64,000 bases of DNA from Chloroflexota bacterium. GTDB taxonomy: Bacteria; Chloroflexota; Anaerolineae; Anaerolineales; VGOW01. Positions 56,297-64,000 of this stretch are shown piece after piece; the first letter of the stretch is position 1; each line of letters begins with the position of its first letter. The position numbers and the translations under genes were made by a program. The stretch covers positions 140,217 through 204,216 of the forward strand of contig JACPWC010000071.1 of NCBI GenBank assembly GCA_016197225.1. Direction: 5' to 3'. Below the pieces are notes generated by a model that saw only the letters and a list, made by a program, of their open reading frames with translations, searched no databases and was not told the origin of the DNA.

Positions 56297-57433
56297 ATGA
56301 CTCAGCCATGCGTTTCCATAGTCATCCCGACTTACAACCATGATCGCTTCGTATGTGATGCAATTGATAGCGCCCTGGCGCAAACCTACCCTGAGGTTGA
56401 AGTGGTCGTGGTTGATGACGGTTCTACCGACCACACACGAGATCGGGTAACTCAGTATGCAGGCCGGATTATTTACATCTATCAAGAAAATAAAGGCTTG
56501 TCGGAGGCGCGAAACGCGGGCGTCAGAGCCGCACACGGCGAACTCTTTCTTTTTTTGGACGCCGACGACCGAATCCCAGCTAGCAAGCTGGCGTTACAGG
56601 TGCCTCTTTTCGAGAATAGACCTGAGTTGGGCTTGGTCTATTCAGGCTTTCAGTATGTTGATGAATCCGGCATCCAGGTTTTAGGCGTCGTCAGGCCCAA
56701 CAAACAAGGGCAAGTGCTTCGGGATTTGTTGCGCCGTACTTTCTTCTTTCCTCCGGGCGCGGCAGTTGTGCGTCGAGAGTGTCTGAACCAAGTGGGATTG
56801 TTTGATCCGGTATGTTCGTCGGCGGCGGACACAGACTTGTGGATACGGATTGCGAGAGCCGGATATGCTTTTGGGTATGTTGACGAGCCTTTGTTCCAAT
56901 ATCGCGTCGTTAAAGACAGCATGTCGCGCGATCATCGCAAACAGGCCCGGCATGAATTAATTCGACTCGAAAAGTTCTTCTCCGACACAGAGTTGCCTGA
57001 TGATATCAAAAAACTTCAGCCGGAAGCCTATAGCGTTTTGCATTACGAGTTTGCCGCCAAGCATTTCTCTGCCGGTCAAATTGAACTCGCCCAGGGACAC
57101 CTTCAACAAGCGATCGCCCTCTGCCCGGCCCTGGCTTCAGATAAGGAATGGTTGCTGGAGTGGATAGCGGGCTTTGCTCTGGAACGTTACCCTGATACTG
57201 CTCACCAGATAATTGATTCGATCTTTGATAACCTGCCGCCCGAAGCAAACACCTTGCGAACTTTGCGCCGCCGGGCGTTTGGCCGCTACCACGTGGCCGC
57301 CGCCTTTTCTGAGCACCAAAACCGTCATCTGAAAAACGTCCGCAGGCATATCCTCCCGGCCCTGTTGGGCGACCCTGGAATCATTCAGAATCGTGGTTTC
57401 ATCAGCATCGCCATTAAGTCGCTACTCGCCTGA
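56297..57433 (+). CDS. GT2 glycosyltransferase, paralogue of the preceding one
   Basis: 378 residues. CVSIVIPTYNHDRFV, VVVDDGSTDHT, LFLDADDRIPASK, and SSAADTDLWIRIARAGY follow the same plan as the previous gene, including a C-terminal helical part. An upstream ATG (56243) would overlap the preceding gene by 29 bp. I prefer MTQPCVSIV at 56297, but neither has a clear Shine-Dalgarno. Confidence 0.84.
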   Translation: MTQPCVSIVIPTYNHDRFVCDAIDSALAQTYPEVEVVVVDDGSTDHTRDRVTQYAGRIIYIYQENKGLSEARNAGVRAAHGELFLFLDADDRIPASKLALQVPLFENRPELGLVYSGFQYVDESGIQVLGVVRPNKQGQVLRDLLRRTFFFPPGAAVVRRECLNQVGLFDPVCSSAADTDLWIRIARAGYAFGYVDEPLFQYRVVKDSMSRDHRKQARHELIRLEKFFSDTELPDDIKKLQPEAYSVLHYEFAAKHFSAGQIELAQGHLQQAIALCPALASDKEWLLEWIAGFALERYPDTAHQIIDSIFDNLPPEANTLRTLRRRAFGRYHVAAAFSEHQNRHLKNVRRHILPALLGDPGIIQNRGFISIAIKSLLA

Positions 57434-57438
57434 TTCGT

Positions 57439-58461
57439 ATGACGCGCAACCTTCCAGAACAGCGCCCCGCGTTTTGCCCTTCGGTTAGCGTCATCATCCC
57501 GGTTTATAACGGAGCAGAGACGATAGCCGCTTGCCTGGAAAGCCTGCTTCAGCAGGAATATCCTGCCGGTGCTTACGACGTCATCGTCGTTGAGAACGGC
57601 TCAACCGATAATACCAGCCGGATCGTAGAAAAGTATCCGGTTCGCCTCTTTCATAGCGAGAAGCGCGGCCCGGCCTCGGCCCGAAACTTTGGCCTGGCCC
57701 AAAGCCAGGCCGACATCATCGCCTTCACCGACGCCGACTGTATTGCCGATCCGAACTGGCTTGCAGAGCTGGTTAAACCTTACGCCGAGGCCGAAATTGG
57801 CGGCGTGGGCGGATCAATCCTGGCTCACGTCCACCCGGCTCAGACATTAGTAGAAAAATTCTCCGAAGAACACTCGCCGCTCGTAAACTTTATCAGCGGC
57901 GCAGGCGAGTTCCTGCCCCATCTTTACACAGCCAACGCTTCCTATCGCCGCCCACTCCTTGAGGCCGTCGGCGGCTTCAACGCCTGCCTCATCACGGGCG
58001 AAGATGTTGACTTGGCATGGCGGCTTCAACTTCAGAATCGGGTCAGGCTGGGCTTTGCGTCACAGGCCATCATCTATCATCAACATCGGTCAACGAAGGC
58101 CGGGCTGGCGCGCCAGTATCGCCAATATGGCTTTGGCGAAATTTTACTGGACACGCTCTATGGAAAGCATTCGGGCTATCCACGAACCAGAGGTTTTCAA
58201 CTGCGCCGCATTTTGTCGCAAATGGCCGCTTTGCCACGTTATGCGATTTCAGTTCTGCTTCGCCAGACTCGTTTAATGCTCAAGCAGATCAACCGTTACG
58301 AAGCAACGGCGCCGGCACTATGGTTTTTAATTGAAAGCAACAACGTCCGGGGCAAGCTGGATGCGTTGTTCGCGACCCGGTTTATGACTGATGCCCGGCC
58401 AATATTGCAGACAGAGGCGGCGATACTCATCACCCGATACTTTCCTCAGGGAAAAGAATAG
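57439..58461 (+). CDS. GT2 glycosyltransferase (ExoA-like)
   Basis: 340 residues. SVSVIIPVYNGAETI, IVVENGSTDNTS, FTDADCIADPNWL and LITGEDVDLAWRLQ are the nucleotide-sugar binding and catalytic motifs. It starts 5 bp after the preceding gene. It appears to end this transcription unit, because control cassette copy B begins 11 bp after its stop. Confidence 0.88.
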   Translation: MTRNLPEQRPAFCPSVSVIIPVYNGAETIAACLESLLQQEYPAGAYDVIVVENGSTDNTSRIVEKYPVRLFHSEKRGPASARNFGLAQSQADIIAFTDADCIADPNWLAELVKPYAEAEIGGVGGSILAHVHPAQTLVEKFSEEHSPLVNFISGAGEFLPHLYTANASYRRPLLEAVGGFNACLITGEDVDLAWRLQLQNRVRLGFASQAIIYHQHRSTKAGLARQYRQYGFGEILLDTLYGKHSGYPRTRGFQLRRILSQMAALPRYAISVLLRQTRLMLKQINRYEATAPALWFLIESNNVRGKLDALFATRFMTDARPILQTEAAILITRYFPQGKE

Positions 58462-58472
58462 TCGGCACAATG

Positions 58473-58515
58473 ATGACGATACCTTGACCAATCTTTGGCG
58501 GCTCAAGTGTAGAGT
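58473..58515 (+). promoter_or_regulatory. Control cassette copy B: 11-bp repeat box plus -10
   Basis: ATGAC at 58473, TTGAC at 58484 and TTGGC at 58495 (period 11), followed by TAGAGT at 58510-58515. The block TTGACCAATCTTTGGCG is identical to copies A and C. It would drive the flippase/GT4/GT2 unit from 58617 to 62377. Confidence 0.7.
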
Positions 58516-58540
58516 CCTGCGAGTGAAGCTGTAATTCGCC

Positions 58541-58585
58541 CTTCTTCGCAGAGGTGAAAAATCCCGCGAGGAAGCTTTTGTTTTT
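58541..58585 (+). ncRNA. Leader hairpin element copy B
   Basis: Stem CTTCTTCGC / GCGAGGAAG with a T-G pair where copy A has T-A, loop AGAGGTGAAAAATCCC, then CTTTTGTTTTT. It lies 57 bp from the second box repeat, exactly as in copy C, and 42 nt before the GTG start of the flippase gene. The strong T tail makes it look like an intrinsic terminator within the leader. Confidence 0.75.
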
Positions 58586-58616
58586 GGAGCGGGTCTTCGC
58601 ATTAAAGGAGTGTTTA

Positions 58617-60107
58617 GTGGCCGAGTTAGCGCCAAAAGGCAACCGCTCGCCGGACCTAAGGCAGATCATCGCCAAGAACGTTGTCGTGGTCACGGCGGGC
58701 AATACGGCTCTCAAAGCCGCAAATTTTCTCTTCAACGTCTACGTGATTCGCCGCCTGGGCGATCATCGTTTCGGCCAATATTCAATTGTGCTGGCGTTTG
58801 TCGGCCTGTTCCAGATTTTCGCCGAGCTTGGTATCTCGCAGTATGTCATGCGCGAGATCGCCCGCGACCGAAGCAAGACGCCCGTCCTTTTTTGGAATCT
58901 GGTGGCATTGCGCTTCCTGTTGGCGATTGCCGGCGTCATTGGCATCACCCTGGCCGCTTCAACGCGCTACTCGCCGGAATTGGTGTTAGGCATCTTCATC
59001 TACACCTGCGGCTTTTTGTTGTCGGCTTTTGAAGCCTCTCTGAACATCGTCATCTTTGCCAACGAACGCCTGGATTACGCCACCATCATTGGTATCCTGG
59101 GCCAGGTTGTCTCGCTGATGCTGGGAACACTTTTTATGTTTCTCGGCCTGAGTTACATTTGGCTGATCGTCGCCGGCCTGATCAGCATGTTGCCGCAGAT
59201 CTGGTTGGGGACGCGGGTGATCCGGAAGCACAACATGGTCAACCTGAAGTTTCAGGTAGACCCAAAGGTGTGGCCGACACTGATTCGGGCCGGCCTGCCG
59301 TTCGGCATTATTTCGCTGGCGTTGACGATTGCCTTCAGCATTGACACGGTGATGCTCTCGATGTTTGTGCGCGAGAATGAGGTCGGCTGGTATAACGTTG
59401 CCTATAACCTGGCCCGGGCGTTGTTGTTCTTCTTTGGCGGCTTTGCCACCGCCATTGTGCCCTCGCTGACGCGAGCTTATGCCAACGATGCGGCTGAAGT
59501 CGAGCGCTGGTATTATCGCTCGGTGAAGCTCATTATGCTCTCGTCTCTGCCAATTGCCGTAGGCGGCATGATGGTGGCCTTCCCCCTCATCCGGTTTTTA
59601 TACACTAACGAGTTTTTGCCCTCGGCCCTGGGGTTGCAGATTTTGATCTGGGATGTGCCGCTGTTGATGTTCACCGGATTCTGCGGCAACATGACGACGA
59701 TTGTCGGCGAAGAGCGGGCCGCGGCCCGCATCTACACCATCAATGCCCTGGCCAACATCATCCTGAATCTATATGCAATTCCGCGCTACGGTATGGTTGG
59801 CGCGGCGCTGGTCACGGTGATAACTGACCTCATTGGCGCGTTGCAGTTTCATTTCCTGCTCCGGCGCAAGTTGCACCTGCCCAACATGGTTTCGGTGGGA
59901 ACCCGGGTGGTTTTGGCGGCAACGATGATGGGGGTCGCCGTCTACGCAATGGGCGACCTGAACTTTTTTATCATCATCGGGCTGGGGGCAGTCGTTTACA
60001 GCGCCCTGGTGCTGGCTTTGCGCCTGCTGGACGAAAAAGAATGGGCGCTAATCAAGCGCCTGGCGCAGAAATTTACAGGCTCTCAACCGACAAAAGAGGC
60101 GGCCTGA
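58617..60107 (+). CDS. Wzx-type polysaccharide flippase 2
   Basis: 496 residues, about 12-14 membrane segments. RRLGDHRFGQYSIVLAF and FSIDTVMLSMFVRENEVGWYNVAYNLA match the MOP family and flippase 1. The GTG at 58617 has an excellent Shine-Dalgarno (AAAGGAG, 6 nt); the frame upstream runs through the leader hairpin. It is the first gene of the unit controlled by cassette B and is followed by a GT4 gene, repeating the flippase-GT4 order at 48.7-51.5 kb. Confidence 0.88.
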   Translation: MAELAPKGNRSPDLRQIIAKNVVVVTAGNTALKAANFLFNVYVIRRLGDHRFGQYSIVLAFVGLFQIFAELGISQYVMREIARDRSKTPVLFWNLVALRFLLAIAGVIGITLAASTRYSPELVLGIFIYTCGFLLSAFEASLNIVIFANERLDYATIIGILGQVVSLMLGTLFMFLGLSYIWLIVAGLISMLPQIWLGTRVIRKHNMVNLKFQVDPKVWPTLIRAGLPFGIISLALTIAFSIDTVMLSMFVRENEVGWYNVAYNLARALLFFFGGFATAIVPSLTRAYANDAAEVERWYYRSVKLIMLSSLPIAVGGMMVAFPLIRFLYTNEFLPSALGLQILIWDVPLLMFTGFCGNMTTIVGEERAAARIYTINALANIILNLYAIPRYGMVGAALVTVITDLIGALQFHFLLRRKLHLPNMVSVGTRVVLAATMMGVAVYAMGDLNFFIIIGLGAVVYSALVLALRLLDEKEWALIKRLAQKFTGSQPTKEAA

Positions 60108-60131
60108 CCTTGAGAGACTCAGGAAGATGAC

Positions 60132-61466
60132 ATGAAGATTTTGATGGCTGTTCACCACTTTCCTCCTCGCTACAAAGGGGGCGCAGAGTGGGAGACTCAC
60201 CGGCGAGCCAATGCCTTACAGGCGCGCGGCCACCAGGTGCGGGTCGTAAGCGTGGAGCGGATAGACGCCGGGCCGGAGCAAGGTGTGTCCTGGGAAGACG
60301 ACGAGTTCGATGGTGTGAAAGTCCGCCGCCTCTCGTTCAAGATGGCGGCGGCTCCCGATCCCTTCCGTTGGGAATACGACAATTTGTGGATCGGCGATCA
60401 CCTGAGTCAATTGATAACGGAAGATCGGCCCGATATTTTTCACCTCATCAGCGGCTATTTGATGTCGGGCCGGGCTTTGCTTGCCGCCCGTGAACTCGGG
60501 ATCCCATCGCTGGTGTCGCTCACCGATTTCTGGTTTTTGTGCCGCCGGATCACAATGTTACGCAGTGACGGGAGTCTTTCGACCTTGCCGATCAGCCCGA
60601 TGTCGTGCGCTCGCTGTTTGGGCGAAGAGAAGCGCCGCTACAGCCTGCCAAACAAGTTTGCGCCCGGCTTGATGGATGTTTTCTGGCAGACGCAGAAGAA
60701 AGAGATCGGCCAGTTTGAAGCGCGGATGAATTTTTTGAAGAAGGCCTTGTCTCAAGTCAACGGCGTCATCAGCCCGTCCAGGTTTTTGCAGTCGGTTTAC
60801 GTTGACTGGGGTGTGCCCCAAGAAAAGATTTTTTTCTCGCGTCAGGGGCGCGACTTCCCTGATTTGCCGACCGGCGCGCTGGGCAAGAAGCCGTCAGACA
60901 CGTTACGTGTCGGCTACCTGGGCCAGGTCACTCACCTCAAGGGTGTTCATGTCCTGATTGAGGCGGTGAAACGCCTGCCGAACTTGCCCATCAGTCTTGA
61001 AGTGCATGGCGACCTCTCTCATTTTCCCCATTACGTGTCTCAGTTGCGCCAGTTGATTGGCAACGATAGTCGAATCCGCTTAGCCGGGCCTTACAACCGC
61101 CGGAGCGAGTTGACTCGGGTGATGCAAAACCTGGATGTCACCGTGGTGCCATCGCTCTGGTACGAGAACAGCCCAAATGTGATTTTGGAGTCGTTTGCTC
61201 ACCAGACGCCGGTGCTGGCTTCAGATATGGGCGGGATGTCGGAGCTGGTGCAGGAAGGCGTCAGCGGTTTGCTCTTCAAGCTGGGCGATGCAGGCGACCT
61301 GGCCCGGAAACTGCGCTGGTTGTTGGATGAACCCGATCTGCTGGTGAAGTTGAGAGCCGGCATCCGGCCGACGAAGACGGTGGCTCAGGAAATGGACCAG
61401 CTTGAAGCGGTATACTGCCAAATTGTCGGCGGCGGCCCCATTCAGATCGATCAACTGCCTCAATGA
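60132..61466 (+). CDS. GT4 glycosyltransferase 2
   Basis: 444 residues, clearly paralogous to the protein at 50160: ILMAVHHFPPRYKGGAE, DNLWIGDHLSQL, SGYLMSGRALLAARELGIP, the SCARCLGEEKRRY Cys pair, RVGYLGQVTHLKGVHV and PSLWYENSPNVILES. The paralogues differ mainly in the acceptor half around residues 180-240. It starts 24 bp after flippase 2, and its stop overlaps the next start by 4 bp. Confidence 0.9.
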   Translation: MKILMAVHHFPPRYKGGAEWETHRRANALQARGHQVRVVSVERIDAGPEQGVSWEDDEFDGVKVRRLSFKMAAAPDPFRWEYDNLWIGDHLSQLITEDRPDIFHLISGYLMSGRALLAARELGIPSLVSLTDFWFLCRRITMLRSDGSLSTLPISPMSCARCLGEEKRRYSLPNKFAPGLMDVFWQTQKKEIGQFEARMNFLKKALSQVNGVISPSRFLQSVYVDWGVPQEKIFFSRQGRDFPDLPTGALGKKPSDTLRVGYLGQVTHLKGVHVLIEAVKRLPNLPISLEVHGDLSHFPHYVSQLRQLIGNDSRIRLAGPYNRRSELTRVMQNLDVTVVPSLWYENSPNVILESFAHQTPVLASDMGGMSELVQEGVSGLLFKLGDAGDLARKLRWLLDEPDLLVKLRAGIRPTKTVAQEMDQLEAVYCQIVGGGPIQIDQLPQ

Positions 61467-62377
61467 CATCGCCCCGTGTCGCCATCATCATCCTGAACTG
61501 GAACGGCCTCAAGGATACGCTGGCCTGTCTCGAGTCGTTGACCAGGCTCGACTATCCCTCATTCGAATTGGCAGTGGTGGACAACGGTTCGACCGACGAC
61601 TCGGTTGCCAGGATTGGCGCCGCACACCCGGCTGTGGTCCTGATTGAAATCGGCGAGAACTTGGGCTACGTAGGCGGCAATAATGCGGGCCTCAAACATG
61701 CCCAGACCATTGCGGCAGATTACGCCCTCTTGCTCAACAATGACACAGAAGTTGATCCGGGATTCTTGAAGGCTTTGGTGGATGTTGCCGAGAGTGACCC
61801 AAAAGTCGGGATCGTTGGGCCAATGATTTACTACTACGATCAGCCAGACGTAATTTGGTCGGCAGGCGGGGCCATTGATTGGAGCAAGGGCCTCACCTGG
61901 ATGATGGGCCTCAACGAGCGCGAGCAGGGACAATTTGGGACGCAACCCCGCCCGGTGAGCTTTGTCACCGGTTGTGCCTTGCTGATCAAGATGCCGATCG
62001 TCGAACAGGTGGGCCTGCTTGACGACCGTTTCTTTGCTTATTACGAAGAGACCGAGTGGTGCGTGCGCGTGACCCGCGCCGGCTACAAGATTCTTCACGT
62101 GCCCTCAGCCAAACTCTGGCACAAAATTTCTCCGGTGGCGCGGGCGGCCTCCCCGACCGTTCATTACTATATGACGCGCAACCGGCTGTTGTTTTTAAAG
62201 TCGGCCCGGGCCGGCTGGCGAGCCTGGTTGCATACGCTGGTCTTTGAATATGCGCGAACCTTGTTCAGTTGGAGCGTCCGCCCAAAATGGCGCGGGATGC
62301 GCGCTCAACGAAATGTGATGTTGAAGGCCATCGGCGATTACTTCACAGGCCGCGTCGGGCGAGTCTCGCTGAGATAA
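61463..62377 (+). CDS. GT2 glycosyltransferase (WbbL/rhamnosyltransferase-like)
   Basis: 304 residues. RVAIIILNWNGLKDTLACL, AVVDNGSTDDS, LLNNDTEVDPGFL (DXD) and YYEETEWCVRVTRAGY match the WbbL/RfbF group. A likely donor is dTDP-rhamnose, but this is not certain from the sequence. ATGA overlap with the preceding gene. It ends the unit; cassette copy C begins 66 bp downstream. Confidence 0.87.
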   Translation: MTSPRVAIIILNWNGLKDTLACLESLTRLDYPSFELAVVDNGSTDDSVARIGAAHPAVVLIEIGENLGYVGGNNAGLKHAQTIAADYALLLNNDTEVDPGFLKALVDVAESDPKVGIVGPMIYYYDQPDVIWSAGGAIDWSKGLTWMMGLNEREQGQFGTQPRPVSFVTGCALLIKMPIVEQVGLLDDRFFAYYEETEWCVRVTRAGYKILHVPSAKLWHKISPVARAASPTVHYYMTRNRLLFLKSARAGWRAWLHTLVFEYARTLFSWSVRPKWRGMRAQRNVMLKAIGDYFTGRVGRVSLR

Positions 62378-62443
62378 CGCTTTTAGTACCCTTATGCTAC
62401 CGGGCGTAATTCGTCAGCGGGCCTGCAATTTGATCCGGCAATA

Positions 62444-62486
62444 CTGACTATACTTTGACCAATCTTTGGCGGCGCGGGCTTAGAGT
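62444..62486 (+). promoter_or_regulatory. Control cassette copy C: 11-bp repeat box plus -10
   Basis: CTGAC at 62444, TTGAC at 62455 and TTGGC at 62466 (period 11), then TAGAGT at 62481-62486. The first repeat and its flank (TGACTATA) match copy A, and the -10 and its distance match copy B. Confidence 0.7.
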
Positions 62487-62511
62487 CTAAATGGCATACC
62501 CTTGAGTTGTC

Positions 62512-62556
62512 CTTCTTCGTAGAGGTGGAAAATCCCGCGAAGAAGCTTTTGTTTTA
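62512..62556 (+). ncRNA. Leader hairpin element copy C
   Basis: Stem CTTCTTCGT / GCGAAGAAG, with T-G replacing C-G at the top pair, loop AGAGGTGGAAAATCCC, then CTTTTGTTTTA. It is 57 bp from the second box repeat and 27 nt before the next start codon. Confidence 0.75.
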
Positions 62557-62572
62557 TTGGGCTTGGTGAGAG

Positions 62573-63817
62573 ATGAGACTTCTTTGGCTGTCGCGCTGGT
62601 TTCCATACCCACCAGATAACGGATCTAAAATCCGCATCTTCAATCTGCTTAAATATCTGTCTGTGAAGCATGAAGTGGATTTGATTTCGTTTGCTTCGGA
62701 AGATGTGACCGACGAACATCTGGCCGCCCTGCGCCGGTTTTGCCGCCGGGTGAATGTGGCGCCGTACCGACCTTTTCAGCCTAGCGGCGCCAAAGCCTTG
62801 CTCGGCTATTTCTCACTCAAACCGCGTTCTATTGTTGACACCCACGACGCCGAATTACAACAGCTTGTGGCGCAAGCCGGGCGTGAGCGATCCTACGACG
62901 CCGTCATCGCTTCCCAGCTTGACATGGCTCAATACGCCCTCGCTTTGCCTGAGGCAACTCGAATCTTTGAGGAAGTTGAACTCACCACGCTTTATGAACG
63001 ATTTGCCAAACAGGAGCGATTGTCCAAAAAATTATCGGGCGGGCTGACGTACTGGAAGACCTCGAACTATGTGGCCGATCTGTTGAAAGGCTTCGCCGGT
63101 TGCACCGTCGTCTCGGAACCGGAACGTGAGCGTGTGCGTCGGGCATCGCCCTTTTATGCGCCCATTAAAGTTGTGCCCAACGGCGTGGATATTGTGGCTT
63201 ATAGCGGCAACTTCGGCCCGCCCGAGCCCGACACCCTGGTGTATTCCGGCGCGCTGACTTACGACGCCAATTTTGACGCCGTTGACTTTTTCCTGCGCGA
63301 AGTTTTCCCTATCATCCAGGCCCGGCGATCCAAAGTCAAACTGTCGGTGACGGGCAAGCTGGATGGTGTGCCGGTGGATCGGTTGCCTCTTAATAGCGGC
63401 GTAACCTTCACCGGCTACCTTGATGACATCCGGCCCCGGGTGGCGCGCAGTTGGGTGAATGTGGTGCCGCTGAGGGTGGGGGGCGGAACCCGGCTCAAGA
63501 TTCTAGAGTCGCTGGCCCTGGGCACGCCGGTGGTCGCCACTCGCAAGGGAGTCGAGGGCCTCGATCTGGTTTCGGGCCGCGACATCCTGATCGCCGACAC
63601 CCCGTCAGAGTTTTCCAAAGCCGTGCTGAGTCTGCTGGACGACCCGGCGTTGCGCGAAACTTTGAGCCGCAACGGACGGCGAGCGGTGGCGGCCAAATAT
63701 GATTGGCAAATCGTGGGCCAGATGCTGAATGAGTTTGTGGAACGTCTGACAGCCAAGCCCAATCCTCCTCGTCGGGAAGCTGAGAACCATGAGCACTATC
63801 AACATCAAACCAACTGA
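62573..63817 (+). CDS. GT4-family glycosyltransferase
   Basis: 414 residues. LLWLSRWFPYPPDNGSKIRIFNLLKYLS as short motifs, with the C-terminal VYSGALTYDANFDAVDFFL, GYLDDIRPRVARS and PLRVGGGTRLKILESLALGTPVV (E-x7-E region), matches GT4/GT1-type sugar transferases with the PPDNG N-terminus. It is the first gene after leader hairpin C. Shine-Dalgarno is weak (GGTGAG). Confidence 0.87.
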   Translation: MRLLWLSRWFPYPPDNGSKIRIFNLLKYLSVKHEVDLISFASEDVTDEHLAALRRFCRRVNVAPYRPFQPSGAKALLGYFSLKPRSIVDTHDAELQQLVAQAGRERSYDAVIASQLDMAQYALALPEATRIFEEVELTTLYERFAKQERLSKKLSGGLTYWKTSNYVADLLKGFAGCTVVSEPERERVRRASPFYAPIKVVPNGVDIVAYSGNFGPPEPDTLVYSGALTYDANFDAVDFFLREVFPIIQARRSKVKLSVTGKLDGVPVDRLPLNSGVTFTGYLDDIRPRVARSWVNVVPLRVGGGTRLKILESLALGTPVVATRKGVEGLDLVSGRDILIADTPSEFSKAVLSLLDDPALRETLSRNGRRAVAAKYDWQIVGQMLNEFVERLTAKPNPPRREAENHEHYQHQTN

Positions 63818-64000
63818 GTACCGCATTATCCAGGGCTACAAGTCTCGGCCCGTCGAGTTTGACCCGGTGAAGACCAAGCGCCTTGCCGTGATTGGCGGGG
63901 TGCTGATGCTGTCGGTTCTGGCGGGCACGATCCTGGGCGGTGTTGATCCGCTGTATGGCCTGGTAGTCGTGGCCGCGCCTCTGGCGGTGGTAGGGCTGTT
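63789..64000 (+). CDS. Membrane protein N-terminus, probable O-antigen polymerase (runs off window)
   Basis: An ATG at 63789 opens a frame that overlaps the GT4 gene by 29 bp and stays open to the window end. About 45 polar residues (STINIKPTEYRIIQGYKS) are followed by two hydrophobic segments (LAVIGGVLMLSVLAGTILGG and LYGLVVVAAPLAVVGL). The form and context suggest an O-antigen ligase/polymerase-type membrane protein, but the diagnostic loop is not included. Confidence 0.6.
   Translation, partial: MSTINIKPTEYRIIQGYKSRPVEFDPVKTKRLAVIGGVLMLSVLAGTILGGVDPLYGLVVVAAPLAVVGL

Overview
The window looks like the chromosome of a member of the Chloroflexota, probably Anaerolineae-like. The reasons are the GC-rich coding style, several very large secreted proteins with Thr/Pro-rich stalks (TPT, TNTP and TATFT runs), an ECF sigma factor followed by a small two-helix membrane protein, and numerous short dispersed palindromes. 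This placement is inference from gene style. No rRNA, transposase or CRISPR array is visible. The only tRNA is tRNA-Lys(CTT).

Positions 1-13,800 hold housekeeping and catabolic genes. There is the start of an M20 peptidase (minus strand), a tRNA m1A58 methyltransferase, a zinc-ribbon/helical-repeat protein, a CoA-pyrophosphatase-type Nudix hydrolase, a DUF1385 membrane protein, and an ECF sigma factor with its small membrane neighbour. A long minus-strand set (4.7-12.9 kb) follows: amino-acid permease, dimethylglycine/sarcosine-dehydrogenase-like flavoprotein, glyoxalase-like protein, flavin monooxygenase, GNAT acetyltransferase and choline-kinase-like phosphotransferase. Then come thpR, tRNA-Lys and an exonuclease III remnant.

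Positions 14,100-16,770 are a control region. Two orphan OmpR-type regulators face each other; the second has lost its phosphoacceptor Asp. Next to them begins a polysaccharide/surface-protein locus that runs past the window end (about 48 kb). Its third gene encodes a NusG paralogue of the RfaH/LoaP type.

Positions 16.2-30 kb hold the first sugar section: acyltransferase, glycosyltransferases, B12-radical SAM enzyme, O-antigen ligase/polymerase, and a WbpD/E/B/I-like set for a diacetamido uronic acid. A flavoprotein, a dolichyl-phosphate-mannose-synthase-like enzyme and a GT-C transferase follow. Positions 31-47.7 kb are a surface section: three giant stalked proteins, a sortase, a second GT-C enzyme and a Tat-exported GH38-like hydrolase split by a frameshift. 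Positions 47.8-64 kb hold the second sugar section: methyltransferase, two flippases, an ABC exporter (Wzm/Wzt), an aminotransferase and many GT2/GT4 enzymes.

The most striking signal is a composite control cassette present three times, at about 15.97, 58.47 and 62.44 kb. Each copy has three 11-bp-spaced repeats (TTGAC / TTGAC / TTGGC), as for an OmpR/PhoB-type regulator, then a putative -10 at a fixed distance. A nearly identical 34-nt hairpin with a T-rich tail follows just before the first gene. A related repeat pair, inverted, lies upstream of the first response regulator. Together with the NusG paralogue this suggests a two-layer switch: a response regulator starts transcription, and a LoaP/RfaH-like factor acts at a leader RNA hairpin. 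To my knowledge this particular element is not a named one.
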